From UTCFX2 sp002050125 (GTDB lineage Bacteria > Chloroflexota > Anaerolineae > Anaerolineales > UBA4823), in contig JAOSJQ010000001.1 in assembly GCA_027494035.1 (NCBI GenBank), positions 1,302,001 to 1,366,000 on the forward strand: 64,000 nucleotides of DNA. Reading direction: 5' to 3'. The notes beneath the pieces were generated by a model that saw only the letters and a program-made list of their open reading frames with translations, had not been told where the DNA came from and ran no database searches. Both the position numbers and the translations under genes were made by a program. Every line of letters starts with the position of its first letter. Position 1 is the first letter of the stretch. Positions 44,253-53,691 of the stretch are shown one piece after another.

Positions 44253-44997
44253 GGCTGCCTCCCAGCGAGAGCGCCTCGGCGAGCAGGTCGGCGATGTGAA
44301 CCACGCGCTCGGGGCGACCGAGGCGCAGCAGACCGCCCTGGATGTTAGTGATGCAGCCCGCATCGCACGCCACCACCAGCGGGGCGGAAGCTGCCTGGAT
44401 GTTTTCGATCTTACGGGCGAGCATCGCCGTGGAAATCTCGGGCTGCTCGACCGAGAAAACGCCTCCAAAACCGCAGCAATCCGCCGCCCAGGGCAGTTCC
44501 ACAAACTCGACCCCGCGCAGCGATTTTAGGAGCTGGCGCGGCTGGCGGTCTACGCCAAGCTCGCGCAGCAGATGACAGGATGGGTGATAGGTGAGCCTGC
44601 CTGGGTAGCTTGCGTTCAAGTCCGTCACGCAAAGATAATCCACCACAAATTCGGTGAATTCGAAAGTGCGCTCCGCCAGACGGCGGGCGCGCTCCAGCCA
44701 GGGCGGCTCATGGGCAAAAAGCTCCAGGTAGCCGATGCGGATCATCGCCGCGCAGGAACCGGAGGGGATCACGATCGGTCCGCTGGTCTTTTCGAAAACT
44801 TCGATCGTGTGGCGGGCGATGGGCGCCGCCTGCGGGCGCAGACCCGCGTTGAACGCCGGCTGCCCGCAGCACGTCTGTCCAGGGGGCGCCTCGACCTGCA
44901 CGCCGAGATGCTGTAGAACGCGCACAACGGACTCCGCGGTGGAGGGGTACAGGCTGTCGATCAGGCAGGTGATGAAGAGCTGGGCAGTTTCGGGCAT
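44242..44997 (-). CDS. lutA: Lactate-utilisation protein A (CCG-domain Fe-S oxidoreductase)
   Basis: A 251-residue protein with two cysteine-rich CCG domains of the heterodisulfide-reductase/GlpC type. The first is PPGQTCCGQPAFNAG (about residues 38-52). The second is LPWAADCCGFGGVFSVEQPEIS, with YHPSCHLLRELGV before it. It is the third component of LutABC-type L-lactate oxidation and overlaps the fused lutBC gene. No regulator is adjacent and no good ribosome site is seen. Confidence 0.9.
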   Translation of the reverse strand: MPETAQLFITCLIDSLYPSTAESVVRVLQHLGVQVEAPPGQTCCGQPAFNAGLRPQAAPIARHTIEVFEKTSGPIVIPSGSCAAMIRIGYLELFAHEPPWLERARRLAERTFEFTEFVVDYLCVTDLNASYPGRLTYHPSCHLLRELGVDRQPRQLLKSLRGVEFVELPWAADCCGFGGVFSVEQPEISTAMLARKIENIQAASAPLVVACDAGCITNIQGGLLRLGRPERVVHIADLLAEALSLGGSHAG

Positions 44998-45187
44998 GGG
45001 GTCAACCGGTCAATAGCGTATTGGGCGATAACGGCGGCTGCGAATTTTCCTGCAATTGTATCTTGAGAGGGAATTATCAGCAAGCCGCGCCGCGTGAAAG
45101 GGGCGTTGTTGAGAACCGAAACCTGCCGGTCGATAAGGTCTGTTTTTGATTGTCAGCCGGTCGCGCGTTATGCGATCGGACTGGTCA

Positions 45188-45196
45188 TGGTAAAAT
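45188..45196 (+). promoter_or_regulatory. Extended -10 promoter of the SLC13-type permease gene
   Basis: TGGTAAAAT at 45188-45196, about 36 nt before the ATG at 45233. No -35 box is evident. Confidence 0.45.
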
Positions 45197-45232
45197 AACC
45201 TCTGATCCCTTCGTGAGCCATTCCAATCTGGC

Positions 45233-47008
45233 ATGACCCTCCCGATCTTACTGCTCCTCATCGTTCTTGCTGTCGCCCTGGTCCTTTTTTCATTCGAGTG
45301 GTTCTCTCCCGATGTCACCGCCATCGGCGTGTTGGTGGCGCTGGTGCTGCTGGGTTTGATCCCGGTCGAGCAGGCGTTTTCGGGGTTCGGCAGCGACACG
45401 GTGATTTTGCTGCTCGGCTTGTTGATTATGACCTCCGCGCTGATGCGCACGGGCGTGGTCGGCGTCGTGAGCCGCCACTTGCTGCGTTACACGCGCGATC
45501 GTCCGCAGCAGTTACTGCTGATGACTATGCTCTCGGTTGGGCTGTTGAGCAGCCTCATCAACAACACTGCGGCGGCGGCTTTCTTCTTGCCCGTCATCCT
45601 CGGCTTGAGCCAGCGCGCCAAAATCAACGCCTCGCGCCTGCTCATGCCGATGGCGTTCGCCGCGGTTCTGGCAAGCTCGGTCACTCTGATCAGCACTTCA
45701 ACCAATGTGGTGGTCAGCGGGTTGATCGTACAGGCTGGTTTACAGCCGATTGGCATGCTCGAACTCACTCCGGTTGGCATACCGATATTAATTTCGGGGC
45801 TGTTGTACATGTTGATTATCGGTCAGCGCCTGATCCCCGAACGCCCGGCGTCACAGGACCTGACGGACACATTTGGTTTGCGGCCTTACCTGGCTGAATT
45901 GCGCATTCTGCCCGGCTCGCCCCTGGTGGACCAAACCCTCGCCCAAACCGGTTTGGGTCGGGATCTGAATCTGACCGTGATGTCGATCATCCGCGACGGC
46001 AAGCGCCAGCTCGCCCCGGCGGGCAGCGCCAGGTTGAAGGCGGGCGACGCCCTGCTGGTGGAAGGGTTGTCCGCCGATATCCTTAAGATCAAAGACCTCC
46101 CGGGCCTCGATATCCAGGCGGACGCCAAATTCTCCGACCTCGATCTGCAGGATCACAACCTGCGGCTGGCGGAGGTGGTGCTGCTGGCGACCTCGCGCTT
46201 TATTGGGCGCACCATCCGGGGTCTGCAACTGCGCGAAAAATTTCGGATCCAGGTGCTGGCGATCAGCCGTCGCACCGGCGTGGTGTACAGCAAGATCGCC
46301 GATACCCGCCTCAGTCTGGGGGATGTGCTGCTGGTGCAGGGCAGTCAGGGGCAGATCGCGGCGCTCCAGGAAGACAACGCGTTCGACGTGCTGGGCGTGG
46401 TCGAGTCGCAGCGCTTCAAACCTAAACAAGCCTGGACGGTGATTGCGATTTTTATAGGCGCGCTGCTGCTGGCGACGTTTAAAATCACTCCGATGCCCAT
46501 CGCGATGTTGTTGGGCGCGCTGCTGGTCTTCCTTACGCGCTGCATCTCGCCTGAAGAGGCTTATCGCCGCGTCGAATGGAAGGTGTTGATTCTGATCGGG
46601 TGTATGCTGGCGCTCGGCGTTGCCATGCAGACCACCGGCACCGCCGAGTTCCTGGCGCAGCTTTTGGTAGCCTGGGTCGGTCACTGGAATCCGTTGTGGC
46701 TGCTGACGGGCTTTTTTGTGCTGACGGTGCTGCTGACTCAGCCAATGTCCAACCAGGCTGCCGCGGCAGTCGTGATTCCTGTGGCGCTGCAGACCGCGCT
46801 GCAGTTGGGCCTCAACCCGCGCACCTTTGCAATGATGATCGCGATTGCCGCCAGCACCTCTTATCTTACCCCGCTCGAACCAGCCTGTTTGATGGTGTAT
46901 GGTCCGGGGCGCTACCGTTTCACCGATTTTCTCAAAGTGGGCGGGCTGCTGACCCTGGTGGTGTTTTTCATCGCAATCAGCCTGGCGCCGCTGATTTGGC
47001 CCCTGTGA
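45233..47008 (+). CDS. SLC13/DASS-family permease with two TrkA-C domains
   Basis: A 591-residue integral membrane protein. Two membrane halves (about residues 1-205 and 395-591) flank two cytosolic RCK_C (TrkA-C) domains (about 215-375), the layout of SAC1-like anion permeases. Family motifs are LLSSLINNTAAAAFFLPV and STSTNVVVSGL in the first half, and QPMSNQAAAAVVIPVAL with ASTSYLTPLEPACLMVYGPG in the second. These motifs shape the sodium and substrate sites. Candidate substrates are sulfate or dicarboxylates; the sequence does not decide. No clear ribosome site precedes the ATG. Confidence 0.88.
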   Translation: MTLPILLLLIVLAVALVLFSFEWFSPDVTAIGVLVALVLLGLIPVEQAFSGFGSDTVILLLGLLIMTSALMRTGVVGVVSRHLLRYTRDRPQQLLLMTMLSVGLLSSLINNTAAAAFFLPVILGLSQRAKINASRLLMPMAFAAVLASSVTLISTSTNVVVSGLIVQAGLQPIGMLELTPVGIPILISGLLYMLIIGQRLIPERPASQDLTDTFGLRPYLAELRILPGSPLVDQTLAQTGLGRDLNLTVMSIIRDGKRQLAPAGSARLKAGDALLVEGLSADILKIKDLPGLDIQADAKFSDLDLQDHNLRLAEVVLLATSRFIGRTIRGLQLREKFRIQVLAISRRTGVVYSKIADTRLSLGDVLLVQGSQGQIAALQEDNAFDVLGVVESQRFKPKQAWTVIAIFIGALLLATFKITPMPIAMLLGALLVFLTRCISPEEAYRRVEWKVLILIGCMLALGVAMQTTGTAEFLAQLLVAWVGHWNPLWLLTGFFVLTVLLTQPMSNQAAAAVVIPVALQTALQLGLNPRTFAMMIAIAASTSYLTPLEPACLMVYGPGRYRFTDFLKVGGLLTLVVFFIAISLAPLIWPL

Positions 47009-47098
47009 ACGCCTCTTTCGAGAAACCCCCGGCTGGCAGGGGCGGCGACTCAGCCGGACGTATAAAACACGCAGACAAGAATACCCATCAGGAAGTCA

Positions 47099-48136
47099 AT
47101 GAAAAAGAAGCCTCGCATTAAAGACAAAGACATCAAATGGCCAGCCCGCGTCGGCGTGGTTTATAGCGCCGTCCGGCGGGAGGACTTCCCGACCGAAGCG
47201 CAGTACATCACCGAAAAAGACGCCGAGCAGGACGCGTATGCGATTGGCGAGTACCTGGGCGCGTTCGGGCTGGACGTGCGCCTGTACCCAGGCGATGAGG
47301 CGTTCGCTCAACGAGTTCTTCAAGATCAGCCCGACATGCTGTTCAACCTGGTGGACTCGGTCAAAGGGAAGGAGAGCCTGGCAGCCGCCATTCCGGGCGT
47401 GTTAGAACTGTTGGACATCCCTTACACCGGCGCGAACATGCTGGGGATGGCGCTCGATACCAACAAATTCTTCATCAAAGAGCTTTTGCAACGCAACGGG
47501 GTTCCCGTCCCCATTTTCCAATTGTTCACCTCGCCGGACGAATATCTGGACCCGACGCTGCGCTTTCCGGTGATCTCCAAGTTGAATGCGATCCACGGCT
47601 CGGTTGAGATCACTCGCGAAGCCGTCTCGGAGAATGAGAAGCACCTGCGCAAGCGGCTGCGCAAGCTGACCCGCACCTATCAGCAGCCCGTGCTGGTCGA
47701 GGAATTTGTTGGCAGGCGCGAAGTCACCGCCATCGTGTTGGAGGGTAACCGTAAGAAGGTCTACCTGGCTGAAAAGATCTTCAAGCACACCGATGGTTCG
47801 TACCTGTTCTTAACCTTCGAAGATCAATGGCTGACCGAGCAGGATGCGGCGTTTTATTACCAGCGTTATCGTGATCCGGTGCTGCGCGAGCTGGCTGCTA
47901 AGGCGTTTGATGTGGTCAATATGCGCGATTACGGAAAGTTCGACATCCGCGTCGATGAAGCGGGGCGGAATTATTTCATCGACACCAATTGCAACCCGGC
48001 TATGGGCTCAAAAGAGATGGACGTGGCTCTGGGGGTGATTCTGGACCTGTACGGCGTGTCATTCTATGAGAGCCTCAAGCGCCTGATTATGAATACGATG
48101 CGCAAGAAAATTCAATCTGCGCCGGCAGCAGAATGA
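47099..48136 (+). CDS. D-alanine-D-alanine-ligase-like ATP-grasp protein
   Basis: A 345-residue ATP-grasp ligase related to Ddl. Visible are VGVVYSAVR at the N terminus, PYTGANMLGMALDTNKFFIKELLQRNGVPVP (Ddl-type hinge region, about residues 107-138), VLVEEFVGRREVTAIVLEG (ATP clamp) and the magnesium-binding FDIRVDEAGRNYFIDTNCNPAM near the C terminus. The Ddl substrate loop is not well conserved, so the ligand may be another amino or carboxylic acid. AGGAAG precedes the ATG. It lies 90 bp after the permease gene. Confidence 0.85.
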   Translation: MKKKPRIKDKDIKWPARVGVVYSAVRREDFPTEAQYITEKDAEQDAYAIGEYLGAFGLDVRLYPGDEAFAQRVLQDQPDMLFNLVDSVKGKESLAAAIPGVLELLDIPYTGANMLGMALDTNKFFIKELLQRNGVPVPIFQLFTSPDEYLDPTLRFPVISKLNAIHGSVEITREAVSENEKHLRKRLRKLTRTYQQPVLVEEFVGRREVTAIVLEGNRKKVYLAEKIFKHTDGSYLFLTFEDQWLTEQDAAFYYQRYRDPVLRELAAKAFDVVNMRDYGKFDIRVDEAGRNYFIDTNCNPAMGSKEMDVALGVILDLYGVSFYESLKRLIMNTMRKKIQSAPAAE

Positions 48137-48200
48137 GTTCGCTGTAAAACGGTTTTCTGGTCTCGTCGCCATCCTACGCGCGTCCTATGCGCGGCGATCC

Positions 48201-48209
48201 TGGTAAAAT
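48201..48209 (+). promoter_or_regulatory. Extended -10 promoter of the aminotransferase gene
   Basis: TGGTAAAAT at 48201-48209; the leader to the ATG at 48240 would be about 25 nt and contains GAGG at 48230-48233. Confidence 0.55.
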
Positions 48210-48239
48210 GGGTTAATTTTTTATCTATTGAGGTTCGCT

Positions 48240-49691
48240 ATGTTGGATCAAACCACCGAAGTCTCGCTCGAACAAGCCCGGCAGCGCTTCAATGAAGCCT
48301 ACCCTGCGTTTGCCGCCACCGCCATCCTGGACGCGCTGCGCCAGGCTGAATACAGCCGCCTGGACCGCCTGGGGCACATCTATCTGGATTACACCGGCGG
48401 CAGCCTCTACGCCGATTCGCAGCTCCGCCAGCATCACGACTTGCTGCGCGAGCATGTGTTTGGCAACCCGCACTCCTCCAACCCGACTTCGCTCGCCATA
48501 ACCCATCTGGTCGAACAGGCTCGCCGCTTTGTGCTGGAATACTTCAACGCCTCCCCCGATGAATATGAAGCGATCTTCACCGCCAACGCCAGCGGCGCCC
48601 TCAAGCTGGTCGGCGAGTCGTTCCCGTTCGGTCCCGGCAGCCTCTACCTGCTGACCTTCGACAACCACAATTCGGTCAACGGGATTCGCGAATACGCCCG
48701 CGCCCGCGGCGCCCGCTTCGAATATCTTCCAGTCGTGATCCCGGATCTGCACGTGGACGAAGCGCAGCTTATAAGCTATCTCGATCAGGCGCCGTCTGCG
48801 GGGAACAACCTGTTCGCCTACCCGGCTCAGTCGAACTTCTCGGGCGTGCAGCACCCGCTGGAGTGGATCGAGCTGGCGCAGGCGCGCGGCTGGAGCGTGC
48901 TGCTCGACGCAGCCGCCTTTTCCCCCTCCAACCGCCTCGATTTAAGCCGCTGGCGCCCCGATTTTGTCCCGCTCTCGTTCTATAAGATGTTCGGCTACCC
49001 TACCGGCGTTGGCTGTTTGTTGGCGCGCCGGCAGGCGCTGGCGCGCCTGCGCCGCCCCTGGTTCGCGGGCGGCACGATCACCGTTGCTTCGGTTCAGGGG
49101 GATAAGTTCTACCTTGCTCCGGATGAGGCTGCTTTCGAGGACGGCACTTTGAACTACCTCAATCTGCCCGCGGTCGAGATCGGGCTGCGTCACCTCCAGG
49201 CGGTTGGGCTTGACCTGATCCACGACCGTGTAAATTGCCTTGCCGGCTGGCTGATTGAGAATTTACTCGCCCTGGAATACCCCGACGGTAAGAAGTTTGC
49301 GCGCATCTACGGTCCGGCAAACACCGAGCGGCGCGGCGGCACGATCACACTGAACTTCTACAACCGCCAGGGTCAGGCGATCGATCACCGCTGGATCGAA
49401 AGCCGGGCGAACCAGTTGAAGATTTCGCTGCGCACCGGCTGTTTTTGCAACCCGGGCGCGGGCGAGATCGCCCTGGGCATCTCCAAGCCCGAGCTGGCAG
49501 CCTGTTTTGTCAGCCAGCCGGAGCGCCTCACGCTGGACGATTTCCGGCTGTGCATCGACGGGAAAAGCACCGGGGCGGTGCGCATCTCGTTTGGCATCGC
49601 CAGCAATTTTGCGGACGCCTTCCACTTCTGGAAATTTGCCCTCGATTTGCTGCAAGAGGAATTGCGCGCGGGCGCGCCTGCGCTAAATTAG
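48240..49691 (+). CDS. Class V aminotransferase, molybdenum-cofactor-sulfurase-like
   Basis: A 483-residue PLP enzyme. It shows HIYLDYTGGSLYADSQL, IFTANASGALKLVGE (PLP phosphate site), TFDNHNSVNGIREYA, LLDAAAFSPSNRLDL (PLP-pyridine Asp) and the PLP Lys in SFYKMFGYPTGVGCLL. The C-terminal LRTGCFCNPGAGE matches the conserved Cys loop of eukaryotic-type Mo-cofactor sulfurases, which carries the persulfide. There is no MOSC domain. It is probably a cysteine desulfurase-like sulfur donor. ATG 48240 with GAGG at 48230 is preferred over TTG 48228. Confidence 0.85.
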   Translation: MLDQTTEVSLEQARQRFNEAYPAFAATAILDALRQAEYSRLDRLGHIYLDYTGGSLYADSQLRQHHDLLREHVFGNPHSSNPTSLAITHLVEQARRFVLEYFNASPDEYEAIFTANASGALKLVGESFPFGPGSLYLLTFDNHNSVNGIREYARARGARFEYLPVVIPDLHVDEAQLISYLDQAPSAGNNLFAYPAQSNFSGVQHPLEWIELAQARGWSVLLDAAAFSPSNRLDLSRWRPDFVPLSFYKMFGYPTGVGCLLARRQALARLRRPWFAGGTITVASVQGDKFYLAPDEAAFEDGTLNYLNLPAVEIGLRHLQAVGLDLIHDRVNCLAGWLIENLLALEYPDGKKFARIYGPANTERRGGTITLNFYNRQGQAIDHRWIESRANQLKISLRTGCFCNPGAGEIALGISKPELAACFVSQPERLTLDDFRLCIDGKSTGAVRISFGIASNFADAFHFWKFALDLLQEELRAGAPALN

Positions 49692-49791
49692 AGCGCAATT
49701 TTTCCTCAGGCAGTACACAGCCAATTTGATCTGCAACGCGCGCGGCTTGACAGCCTTGTTAGCTTTATTTTACGTCTTTCCTCGGCGCTGG

Positions 49792-49800
49792 TGATAGAAT
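49792..49800 (+). promoter_or_regulatory. Extended -10 promoter of the M4 metalloprotease gene
   Basis: TGATAGAAT at 49792-49800, about 150 nt before the ATG at 49951. The gap 49692-49950 otherwise shows no gene. Confidence 0.45.
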
Positions 49801-49950
49801 GGTTGCGCGCGTTGCCTGTCGCAGTTTTTTCAGCCGCGATTGAGGCGGGAAAATCAAGCTAATCCGTTGTTGCGCGCGGAATGGTTCGCCTGGCTGTCAG
49901 GCTGGATACGGATTGCATCAAACTGAGCATCGAAGACAGAGGCATGGATT

Positions 49951-52950
49951 ATGAAAAACCTTCAGCGCATCTTCACCGTGACTATTGCTCTGGTCTTCTG
50001 CGCCAGCGCGTTTACCACTTCGGTTCAGGCTGTCCGAGTCTCTGACCTGCCCGTTTCCGGCGGGTTGAGCCAGCCTCCCGGCTTCAGGAACGACGGGTTA
50101 GCGGCGCCGGGGCTTCAGACTGATCTCCAGATCGAATATCACGCGGTGACGGGCAAAGCCCGCCTTTTGACCACCCGCTCGGGGGCGCGCCTCCCGCAGA
50201 GCCAGACATTTGGTCCGGGTGTTGCGCCCGAACAAGCCGCCCTGGGTTTTCTGGCAGAGTATGGAAGCCTCTTTGGGCTGCGGGAACCTCCTCGCGAGTT
50301 GAATGTAATGAAGTCTAGCCAGGCGCAGGATGGGCGCACGCTCCTGCGCTTTCAGCAGGTCTATCAAGGCGTCCCGGTGATGGGCGGCGAGTTGATCGTC
50401 CAACTCGACCGGGGGCGCGGGGTGCGCTCGGTGAGCGGCGAGATCCAGCCTGACCTTGACTTGAACAGCACCCCCCGGGTCGACCCGGAGCAGGCGCGCC
50501 GGACCGCGCTCCAACTCGCCGCCAAGTATTATGGCACAGACGAAGCGTCGCTGACTTCGAGCGAGCCTGAACTCTGGATTTACAGCCCGGCGCTGCTGGG
50601 CAATCCGGGGATTGTGAAGGAGCCTGCCCTGGTGTGGCGTCTCGAAGTCACAAACCAGCCGGCTGCCGCGCTCGAACAGCCGGTGCGCGAGCTCGTGCTG
50701 GTTCACGCCCGTTTCGGCAATGTGGCGCTCAACTTCAACCAACTCGACACCGCCAAGTATCGCGAAATCTACGATAACAACAATTCTCCGACCAGGCTGC
50801 CTGGAACCAGCCCGGCGCGGGTCGAGGGTGGAGGTCCCAGCGCCGACGTGGAAGTGAACAACGCCTACGACTATCTGGGCTTCACCTATGATTTTTATGC
50901 GAGCGTTCACGGCCGCGACAGCCTGGATGACCGCGGCTTGAAGCTGATCAGCACCGTGCAGTATTGTCCAAGTTACAACAATTGCCCCTATCAAAACGCC
51001 TTCTGGAACGGTACGCAGATGGTCTTTGGGGCGGGTTTTAGCTCTGCCGACGATGTGGTTGCCCACGAATTAACCCACGGCGTCACCGAGAACGAATCGG
51101 GATTGTTCTATTTCATGCAGTCCGGCGCGATCAACGAAGCCTTCTCCGACATCTGGGGGGAGTTCATCGATCTGACGTACACCAACGGCAGCGATAACGA
51201 TACCCCTGGCGTGCGCTGGCAACTGGGGGAAGACGTGCCCGGTTTTGGGGCGTTTCGCAATATGGCGGATCCCACACTGTTTGGCGATCCGGATAAGATC
51301 ACCAGCGCCAATTATTATTGCGGATCGGGCGATAATGGCGGAGTTCATTACAACAGCGGCGTGGTAAATAAGACCGCATTTCTGATGACCGATGGCGCCA
51401 CGTTCAACGGCTACACCGTCGCCGGGCTGGGGATATCCGAAACAGCTCAGATCTTCTACGAAGTCCAAACCCACCTGCTCACCTCAGCCGCCGACTTCGC
51501 CGACCTGGGTTCAGCCCTCCACCTGGCTTGCTCCATGCTGATCGGTCAGTACGGCATCACCGCTGCTGATTGCCTGGAGGTGAGCAACGCCGTCCTAGCG
51601 ACTGAGCTTCCCCAACAGCCCATCGCCTGCCAGACCATCGACGCGCCAGTGTGCGATAGCGGTTCGCCGCTCGACCTCTATTTTGACAGTTTTGAAGACC
51701 CCTCCAACCCCGGGTGGGATTTCCAGGCTCTGAGCGGCGCTGCTGAAGCATGGTTCTACCCGCCATCCTCGAACTGGTACTCTTTTGACGGGACCTATGC
51801 CACGAGCGGCGCTTACAACCTGTGGGGCTATAATCAGGATGATGCCGCCGACTATGCAGCGGAAATGAAACAGCCGGTTGCCCTGCCGGTTTCCAGCCCG
51901 GCTTTTCTGCGCTTCGACCACGCGTATGAATTTGAAGCGGGCTACGGGGATAATTATGACGGGGGCGTCCTCGAGTACAGTTACAATGGCGGACCCTGGA
52001 CGGACGCCGGCTCGCTCGCCCTGGACAACGGTTACACCGGCGCGATCGTTGATTATAACTTTGGCAACCCGCTGAGGGGTCGTTTCGCTTTTATAGACAC
52101 CAGCCACGGGATGACCTCCTCGCGCTTCGATCTGTCCAGTCTAGCTGGCGGGGATGTGCGTTTTCGCTTCCGGATCGGCGCCGATTACGTTGTTGACGAT
52201 TGGGGCTGGTTCATCGATGACGTGCGCATCTACACCTGCCCCGATCAGGTAAACCGGCTTTTCCTTCCCCGCGCAAACTGGCAGGACGTCGCTCCAATCT
52301 CCTTTCATACCAGTTTCAATGGAGATAGCGGAGGCTGGACGCCCGTCGCGGGGAACTGGTATGCGACCCCGATCCATTATTTCGCGGCGGCTCAGAGCGG
52401 TAAATATATTTCGGCTGGTTTTCCGTCAGATTTCGATAACTTCATCTATGAAGTCCGCATGCGGCGGTTTGGAAAATGCGCAAATTGCGAAAACATCATC
52501 TATGTCCGTGGGAAGCCGTATCCGTTGAACAGCAGCGACCGCTGGAGGAGTTATTATGCTTTCCAGTATACGGATGCTGGATCGATCTCGGTCTATAAGC
52601 GATCGAACGATGTGACCGCCGCGCTGCTCAATTGGAAGAAGAAGAATAATTTCGTGGCGACTGGCGGGGATTGGAACGCGCTGCGCGTGGTTGTCAACGG
52701 CCCGAACCTGGCTTTCTTTGTCAATGACCGGTTTGTTTGGAGCGGAACCGATCCCAGCCTGACCAGCGGTTGGGTTGGCGTAGGGATGTATTCGGATAAT
52801 AGCTGGGACACCCTCGCGGTCGATTGGGCTTACCTCAGACCTTACGACACCGGCACCCTCGTGCGATTTCCTGAACTGTTTGGGGCAGCGCCATTTGCTG
52901 ACCTCTCCGCGCCGGCTTCTGGCGCCCTTATTGAAAATCAGACCCCATGA
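49951..52950 (+). CDS. Secreted M4-family (thermolysin-like) metallopeptidase
   Basis: A 999-residue exported zinc protease. A signal peptide (about 1-27) is followed by an FTP/PepSY-type propeptide (about 60-250), then the M4 catalytic domain (about 280-550). That domain carries HELTHGVTENESGL (zinc ligands and catalytic Glu, about 372-376) and the third ligand in GAINEAFSDIWGE. After it come a beta-sandwich domain (about 560-770, ending WFIDDVRIY) like that of immune-inhibitor-A proteases, and a LamG-like domain (about 785-970). Signs of surface anchoring are absent, so it is probably released to digest external protein. GAGG precedes the ATG. Confidence 0.92.
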   Translation: MKNLQRIFTVTIALVFCASAFTTSVQAVRVSDLPVSGGLSQPPGFRNDGLAAPGLQTDLQIEYHAVTGKARLLTTRSGARLPQSQTFGPGVAPEQAALGFLAEYGSLFGLREPPRELNVMKSSQAQDGRTLLRFQQVYQGVPVMGGELIVQLDRGRGVRSVSGEIQPDLDLNSTPRVDPEQARRTALQLAAKYYGTDEASLTSSEPELWIYSPALLGNPGIVKEPALVWRLEVTNQPAAALEQPVRELVLVHARFGNVALNFNQLDTAKYREIYDNNNSPTRLPGTSPARVEGGGPSADVEVNNAYDYLGFTYDFYASVHGRDSLDDRGLKLISTVQYCPSYNNCPYQNAFWNGTQMVFGAGFSSADDVVAHELTHGVTENESGLFYFMQSGAINEAFSDIWGEFIDLTYTNGSDNDTPGVRWQLGEDVPGFGAFRNMADPTLFGDPDKITSANYYCGSGDNGGVHYNSGVVNKTAFLMTDGATFNGYTVAGLGISETAQIFYEVQTHLLTSAADFADLGSALHLACSMLIGQYGITAADCLEVSNAVLATELPQQPIACQTIDAPVCDSGSPLDLYFDSFEDPSNPGWDFQALSGAAEAWFYPPSSNWYSFDGTYATSGAYNLWGYNQDDAADYAAEMKQPVALPVSSPAFLRFDHAYEFEAGYGDNYDGGVLEYSYNGGPWTDAGSLALDNGYTGAIVDYNFGNPLRGRFAFIDTSHGMTSSRFDLSSLAGGDVRFRFRIGADYVVDDWGWFIDDVRIYTCPDQVNRLFLPRANWQDVAPISFHTSFNGDSGGWTPVAGNWYATPIHYFAAAQSGKYISAGFPSDFDNFIYEVRMRRFGKCANCENIIYVRGKPYPLNSSDRWRSYYAFQYTDAGSISVYKRSNDVTAALLNWKKKNNFVATGGDWNALRVVVNGPNLAFFVNDRFVWSGTDPSLTSGWVGVGMYSDNSWDTLAVDWAYLRPYDTGTLVRFPELFGAAPFADLSAPASGALIENQTP

Positions 52951-53143
52951 TCGGGGTTAGCGTTCGTCTGTGAGCTGCTCTTTCTTTGGGGGCTTGCGGC
53001 GAACACATGACATCATTAACCCGGAACCGGGAAGTTGATTACTGGACGCTTCGCAGCGGGGGCGGTATCCTGGTGGAAAGCCGGGCGCTGACCGGGCGCG
53101 AATCTCTGTTTCAACCAGATTGCATTTTTATAAGGGAACAAAT

Positions 53144-53683
53144 ATGGAAACACAAGAATGGCTGTCGAGCGGTGTGGGTCAGGTGGCTGAGATGATGGGC
53201 TTGGCGGCGATCACCGCGCCTAAAGCGAAAGGCGAAAACTTTGTCGCGGTCAAAATCTTGCAGGGTTCGATTGTGCAGGATCTGGCTCAGGCGATGACCG
53301 CGTATGGCGAGCGCTCGCAAAAAGCTAATTTCGACCGCGATGCCCGCAACGTAGCGGATTCGCAAGCTGTGGTGCTCATCGGTCTGGAAAAACCCAACAC
53401 GGCGGGTCTAAACTGCGGCGCTTGCGGCTACCCCACCTGTGATGAATTGCTCGACCAGCCGCCTTATCAGGGCGAGTTTATCGGTCCAATGTGCGCCTTT
53501 CGCATTTTGGATCTGGGGATCGCCCTTGGCTCGGCGGTCAAGACCGCCAGCCTGTTCAACGTCGACAACCGCATCATGTACCGCATCGGCGCGGCTGCCC
53601 GCCAGATGGGGCTGGTGGATTGGCATTTCGTGATGGGCGTCCCGCTTTCAGTGAGCGGCAAGAGCATCTTTTTTGATCGCTGA
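53144..53683 (+). CDS. DUF2148 ferredoxin-like domain protein
   Basis: A 179-residue protein of the DUF2148 family, with the Cys-rich motif AGLNCGACGYPTCDELL and a further Cys in IGPMCAFRILDLG, consistent with one iron-sulfur cluster. GLVDWHFVMGVPLSVSGKSIFFDR is the typical C terminus. The function of the family is unknown; it often occurs in anaerobes. The ATG at 53144 is preferred over an upstream TTG at 53120. The gap 52951-53143 contains nothing else that I can support. It is convergent with the phosphatase gene. Confidence 0.88.
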   Translation: METQEWLSSGVGQVAEMMGLAAITAPKAKGENFVAVKILQGSIVQDLAQAMTAYGERSQKANFDRDARNVADSQAVVLIGLEKPNTAGLNCGACGYPTCDELLDQPPYQGEFIGPMCAFRILDLGIALGSAVKTASLFNVDNRIMYRIGAAARQMGLVDWHFVMGVPLSVSGKSIFFDR

Positions 53684-53691
53684 AGCGGGGC

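Noticed and set aside
44253..44504. N-terminal extension of the LutBC fusion
   Set aside because: It is a low-complexity Arg/Ser-rich reading of the lutA gene in another frame; the conserved protein starts at 44252.
52986..53195. 69-codon ORF before the DUF2148 gene
   Set aside because: It overlaps the start of the clear DUF2148 gene in another frame and has no ribosome site.
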